Shown in pieces: positions 5,956 to 9,674 of a stretch of 9,674 nt of DNA; within the stretch, counting starts at the first letter, position 1; each line of letters opens with the position of its first letter. The translations under genes were made by a program, and so were the position numbers. The notes beneath the pieces were generated by a model, which saw only the letters and a program-made list of their open reading frames with translations, searched no databases and was not told the origin of the DNA. The stretch is from Gammaproteobacteria bacterium RIFCSPHIGHO2_12_FULL_37_14. Lineage in GTDB: Bacteria > Pseudomonadota > Gammaproteobacteria > DSM-16500. The stretch lies in the NCBI GenBank assembly GCA_001801485.1, contig MGXV01000007.1:1-9674 (forward strand). Direction: 5' to 3'.

Positions 5956-5982
5956 TGCTAAAATAATTCATAAGGGACATGT

Positions 5983-6600
5983 ATGCTTGACCCAACAAAG
6001 AAATTTCCAATACCCACTATAGAGCGGTTGTGTTTTTTAAAAAATATTGCCACTAATCCTAATATTATTGTTGGTGATTATACCTATTATGATGATCCTG
6101 ATGATGTTCATAATTTCTTGAAAAATGTTTTATATCATTTTGACTTTATTGGCGACCAACTTATCATTGGAAAATTCTGTCAAATTGCAACGGGTGTGCG
6201 TTTTATTATGAATGGTGGCAATCATGCTTTACAGGGGTTCTCAACTTTTCCTTTTTCTGCCTTTGGTGGTGAGTGGGCTGATGTGCCACTCGTAGCAGAT
6301 TCTAAGGGTGATACCGTTATTGGTAATGATGTGTGGGTTGGTAATTCAGCAATAATTATGCCTGGAATTCATGTGGGCGATGGCGCTATTATCGCATCCA
6401 ATGCGGTTGTGACGAAACATGTAGAGCCATATAGTATTGTAGGCGGTAATCCAGCTAAATTAATCCGCAATCGGTTTGATGAGGAAACTACGCAAGCATT
6501 ATTAAAAATGCAATGGTGGAATTGGGATTTTAAAAAAATCACCCTATGTGCCAAAGATATAGCGATGGGAAATGTAGAATTGATCACCGATGAATGGTGA
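5983..6600 (+). CDS. Vat-like hexapeptide O-acetyltransferase (streptogramin A/xenobiotic acetyltransferase family)
   Basis: A 205-residue left-handed beta-helix acetyltransferase. Typical Vat features are NPNIIVGDYTYYDD near 25-38, VLYHFDFIGDQLIIGKFCQIA at 49-69, and FIMNGGNHALQG with the catalytic His81. They continue with STFPF, the hexapeptide strand IGNDVWVG at 113-120, PGIHVGDGAIIASNAVVTK, SIVGGNPAKLIRNRF and the WWNWD tail. Family members move acetyl from acetyl-CoA to a hydroxyl of streptogramin A, or of chloramphenicol in the related CatB group; many chromosomal homologues have unknown substrates. The GNH context is nearer to Vat than to CatB. GGGA seven bases before ATG is a fair ribosome site. 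It follows the dehydrogenase by 27 bases and converges with the GNAT gene, leaving only six bases between the stops. Resistance is possible but not shown. Confidence 0.9.
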   Translation: MLDPTKKFPIPTIERLCFLKNIATNPNIIVGDYTYYDDPDDVHNFLKNVLYHFDFIGDQLIIGKFCQIATGVRFIMNGGNHALQGFSTFPFSAFGGEWADVPLVADSKGDTVIGNDVWVGNSAIIMPGIHVGDGAIIASNAVVTKHVEPYSIVGGNPAKLIRNRFDEETTQALLKMQWWNWDFKKITLCAKDIAMGNVELITDEW

Positions 6601-6606
6601 TGATAT

Positions 6607-7122
6607 TTATTTCTGCATTTCCAACCAGTCTTCATAAGTGATTGCCCAACGTTCATGATCACGCCATTCGCCATTAATTTTTAAATAGCGAGGAGAATAT
6701 CCTTCTTTTCGAAATCCATTACTTTTAATTAAATTAATTGAACGACTATTTTCCGGTTGGATATTCGCTTCTAAACGGTGCAATTTCATTTCTTCAAAGA
6801 GCCTCCGCAGGACTAGTTTTAGTCCTGCACTCATATAACTTTGTCCTGTATAATCAGCTACGCCATAAAATCCTAAATAAGCATTTTGAAATAAGCCACG
6901 TACAATTTCACTGATATTAAACACACCTGCAATATTATTCTGGTTACAAACTAAAAAACTTTTCTGATTATCTTGGCTATAACGTTGCAAATAGTCTTTA
7001 TATTCTTGCGAGGTCAAAGGGGCTTTAACCCATGGATGATGTAATGATTGACTGCGTTGCATTGCAACAAGAAATTCAGTTTCATCATTGGGTGATGGTT
7101 CACGAATATTTATATCACTCAT
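6607..7122 (-). CDS. GNAT-family N-acetyltransferase, RimJ/RimL type
   Basis: A 171-residue protein. The front (IREPSPNDETEFLVAMQRSQSLHHPWV) and the FYGVADYTGQSYMSAGLKLVLRR acetyl-CoA region, then HRLEANIQPENSRSINLIKSNGFRKEGYSPRYLKINGEWRDHERW, are hallmarks of RimJ/RimL-like acetyltransferases. These acetylate N-terminal amines of ribosomal proteins or small amines such as aminoglycoside or dipeptide substrates. The substrate here is unknown, and it is shorter than true RimJ. There is no clear ribosome site before ATG 7122, so translation may depend on the upstream oxidoreductase gene, whose stop lies 46 bases away on the same strand. Its own stop is six bases from that of the Vat-like gene, and no terminator hairpin fits between them. 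Confidence 0.9.
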   Translation of the reverse strand: MSDINIREPSPNDETEFLVAMQRSQSLHHPWVKAPLTSQEYKDYLQRYSQDNQKSFLVCNQNNIAGVFNISEIVRGLFQNAYLGFYGVADYTGQSYMSAGLKLVLRRLFEEMKLHRLEANIQPENSRSINLIKSNGFRKEGYSPRYLKINGEWRDHERWAITYEDWLEMQK

Positions 7123-7168
7123 TTATTAACTGTACTTTGGACAAAAAATATTTCTTGTACAAGATAAT

Positions 7169-8146
7169 TTATTCTATTAGCTCTAAAGCTGCTATTGCAT
7201 GTGAGACCAGTAATGGATGTGTAGTGACATCCAGATATTTTTTACTTGATATTACTGTTACTACTTCCTGGAGAATACGTTGATAAGCAGAAGAGTTTTC
7301 TAACATAATTTTTTCTTTAACTTCTTCCTTACTACTTTTTTCTAAAAAGCGGGTATTTTTATTTTTTGAACTTGAATATGCAAAAGATGATTCATCAGAA
7401 AAGTCACATTTAAACTCATATTCAAATGGTATTGAATGGCACTCAGGAAGCTGTCCTAATAAATCAATTTGTAGGCCACTAGGATAAGTCCAGCGCATTC
7501 TACTATGTCTTGGGTCAAGAATATCTTTTTCGATATTAGTTGGCACACCAAACGTCTGCAAACAATAATCAACATCATGCACTTGAAGATCAAAACTAGC
7601 AGTAATTCTTAAACTGGTTGGATCCTTTATTTCAGCAATACGTGTGATCTGATACCTGATAGGACGGGTTTTCTCTGCTTTCTTTACAATGCTTGATAGA
7701 TACTCAAATTCAGGATATTTATGCAAACAAAATTCTACAAATAAAAACCGTTGATGGGATTGGGCAGCTTCATACATTTTCTTAGCTTCTATTAAATTAC
7801 AAGAAATCGGCTTTTCTACAAGAACATGAGCTCCGGCAGAAAACGCTTCAAGCGCTATTTCGCAATGAGTTTCCTTATGCGTGCAAATAATTATTAGATC
7901 AGGAGCATTTATTAGTAATTCTTTCAATGTTGGACAAATTTTTATTTTCTTTTTATTGGTATCTATATCAACATAAGCAGGATACTGATCATAAGGATTG
8001 TCATCATTAAGCATTCTGGAATAAAGAGTTTCCATTTGTTCTTGTCTATTGTCATAGACTAAAACTGTATCACACAAAGGTAATGCGTAACGTGCAAAGC
8101 TAGTACCCATTGTGCCTAATCCGATAACAGCTATTTTACTTAGCAT
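7169..8146 (-). CDS. Gfo/Idh/MocA-family NAD(P)-dependent oxidoreductase
   Basis: A 325-residue protein. The N-terminal Rossmann site is IAVIGLGTMGTS at about 5-16, Asp32 follows in the next strand, and the family signature VLVEKPIS is at 109-116 with the catalytic-type Lys112. The C-terminal domain holds QVHDVDYCLQTFG (HDVD at 190-193), the usual metal-free substrate loop. The family oxidises or reduces sugars, inositols and related hydroxy compounds, and some members work in making aminosugars or antibiotics. The substrate is unknown. The frame also opens with TTG at 8149; GAGGGAG lies upstream, seven bases from the TTG and ten from the ATG, so I chose ATG with reserve. It is transcribed divergently from the transposase and leads into the GNAT gene 46 bases on, probably one operon. 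Confidence 0.9.
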   Translation of the reverse strand: MLSKIAVIGLGTMGTSFARYALPLCDTVLVYDNRQEQMETLYSRMLNDDNPYDQYPAYVDIDTNKKKIKICPTLKELLINAPDLIIICTHKETHCEIALEAFSAGAHVLVEKPISCNLIEAKKMYEAAQSHQRFLFVEFCLHKYPEFEYLSSIVKKAEKTRPIRYQITRIAEIKDPTSLRITASFDLQVHDVDYCLQTFGVPTNIEKDILDPRHSRMRWTYPSGLQIDLLGQLPECHSIPFEYEFKCDFSDESSFAYSSSKNKNTRFLEKSSKEEVKEKIMLENSSAYQRILQEVVTVISSKKYLDVTTHPLLVSHAIAALELIE

Positions 8147-8245
8147 CAAACAGATTCTCCCTCAATTATTTCTTCATTAAAGCACGAGACAGCGCTAATA
8201 TTCTGATTTTTTCCGCGAGAAAAAGACAGTACAAGGAGCTGCCTC

Positions 8246-9626
8246 ATGCTGGATGCAATTGTAAATCGTGTTAAACAATTTCGCGAGAAGATTTATCAAT
8301 TTTTTCCTTCTCGGCGAGATGCTGCCATGGAGCTGGTTGATTCGCTCGCCAGAAATACTCAGGCCAAAAGTGTCGTTGAACTGTCGTTAAACCCACTTCA
8401 TCGTCGTAATTATTGCAGTATCACACGATCTATTGGTGAATTCTATGCGGGGTTAAGTCAAGAAAAGAAGCAGAGACAGAATAAGCAATTAACAAAAATA
8501 TTATCTGAATGCTGTTCGCCATTGCAAAAAAGACCGTACCATTTGTTTGCCTTAGACTGCACACCGAATCCAAGGGTCTTTGCAAAAATCTTGTCAGATC
8601 GTGGCATTGTCCATGCGCCAAATCAAATTTATGGCAATGCGCCTATCACCATCGGATCAATACAGTATGGTGGTATATTTACCTGAGAAGCTATCGGAAG
8701 GCACGCCGCCATGGGTGGTTCCTTTATCCTGTGAACGTGTAGGCACTGATCAGAAAGGCACATTGGTAGGAATGGAGCAGATTAGCCATTGCATTGCACA
8801 GTCGGTATTCGAAGGGAGATTATGCGTATCGGTGGGCGATTGCGCTTATAGTGACTCAAGCTGTATTAGTCAGGCAAACAAAAACCCAGAGCAAGTGCAC
8901 GTGAGTCGAGCTAAAAATAACCGGGTATTTTACGATGCGCTTCCTGAGAGAAAACGAAAATCACGAGGACGGCCGAAACGATATGGCAAGAAATTTCGGC
9001 TGAATGCGAAGCGATTAAGAAGCGCCGATGAATCAACCGACTTAAAAATAATTAGCACAAAAGGAAAAGAGCACTCTATTATGATAGAGTGCTGGAATAA
9101 CATGCGAATGCGAGGTAAAAAAGGATCTAATACGTCAAAAATACCTTTGCGTTTACTGAGAATAAGAATTTACGATTCATCTGGCGAATTATTATTTAAA
9201 CGTCCAATGTGGCTTATTGTTTCTGGAAAAAAACAGGATGAATTATCACTAACCGATGTATACCCTATCTACCGCCAGCGATTTGATATTGAGCATTTTT
9301 TTAAATTTGGAAAAAATCGCCTGATGATGAATAAGATTCAGACGCCAGAAACAGATCATGAAGAAGCGTGGTGGCAACTTACAATAATGGCATACGCTCA
9401 ACTTTATGCAAGTCGCTCATTGGCAGATTACATGCCTACACCATGGGAAAAATATTTAGATGAGTTTAAATCGTCAGGCCGGGAAAAATCACCCACTCAA
9501 GTTCAAAAAAGCTTTTCTAGAATTATTCGCGGGATTGGCACACCTGCCCAATCACCTAAACCACGGAATAAATCAATCGGCCGTATAAAAGGTCCAGGGC
9601 CTACGCATGAAAAATTTTTACTTTAA
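8246..9626 (+). pseudogene. DDE transposase (IS4/IS701-like), broken by a two-base deletion
   Basis: AAGGAG lies seven to eight bases before the ATG. The first frame runs to TGA at 8686 and ends in PITIGSIQYGGIFT; the second carries QYSMVVYLPEKLSEG. Inserting two bases (CA) between 8656 and 8657 restores PITIGHQYSMVVYLP and a complete 460-residue transposase, the normal length. The three catalytic residues appear as Asp104 in ALDCTP, Asp in SVGDCAYSDS (codon 8838-8840) and Glu in RQRFDIEHFFKFGKNRL (codon 9291-9293). So only the small deletion disables it. The end (GPGPTHEKFLL) also occurs as a nucleotide scrap at 5045-5071. I found no convincing terminal inverted repeats on either side, so the element boundaries are not set; the right end may lie past the window. 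Confidence 0.85.
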
Positions 9627-9674
9627 AAATCAATAGCAAGATATATTATTATTGGCATTCTAAGGATTAGTCAG

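Noticed and set aside
8188..8215. Possible left inverted repeat of the right-hand insertion sequence
   Set aside because: Only a loose resemblance to the reverse complement of 9650-9674 (a shared CTAAT and scattered bases); too weak to call.
1..9674. CRISPR array, rRNA or replication origin
   Set aside because: No regularly spaced repeats, rRNA-like stretches or iteron clusters were seen.

Overview
The window looks like an accessory, transfer-prone region of a low-to-moderate GC gammaproteobacterium. The codon use, the MccB-like ThiF protein, the RhuM protein and the mix of insertion-sequence debris would suit something near Legionellales, but no gene here fixes the taxon, so this is an inference.

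Left part (1-1072): the chromosomal side of a probable integration site. A minus-strand reading frame joins the front of a ThiF/MccB-type E1-like enzyme to the catalytic end of a reverse transcriptase. The reverse transcriptase then breaks at a run of nine G and continues, in another frame, off the left edge. Next to it lies the 3' half of a tRNA-Lys(CUU) gene on the minus strand, which stops exactly at the anticodon loop.

Middle (1073-4044): a tyrosine integrase faces away from the tRNA half, followed closely by a RhuM-Fic fusion gene, a candidate minus-strand small RNA with its own promoter and terminator, and a small two-helix membrane protein with a hairpin after it. The tRNA half plus the integrase make this a credible end of an integrated element; the far end, where an intact tRNA-Lys should be restored, is not in the window.

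Debris zone (4045-5196): a minus-strand beta-type repeat protein broken at a run of ten G and again at a run of A, the C-terminal piece of an EAL (c-di-GMP phosphodiesterase) domain, the C-terminal piece of an ISAs1-type transposase with an internal stop, and a 27-base scrap matching the 3' end of the transposase at the right end of the window.

Cargo (5197-8149): two convergent gene pairs. On the plus strand are a short-chain dehydrogenase and a Vat-type hexapeptide acetyltransferase (streptogramin A/xenobiotic acetyltransferase family). On the minus strand are a Gfo/Idh/MocA oxidoreductase and a RimJ/RimL-type GNAT acetyltransferase. Two oxidoreductases and two acetyltransferases suggest small-molecule modification or detoxification, but no shared pathway can be shown.

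Right end (8246-9626): a full-length DDE (IS4/IS701-like) transposase gene broken by a two-base deletion. Several genes are broken by small indels, two of them at long G runs, so either decay, slippage-based switching or homopolymer assembly errors must be considered.
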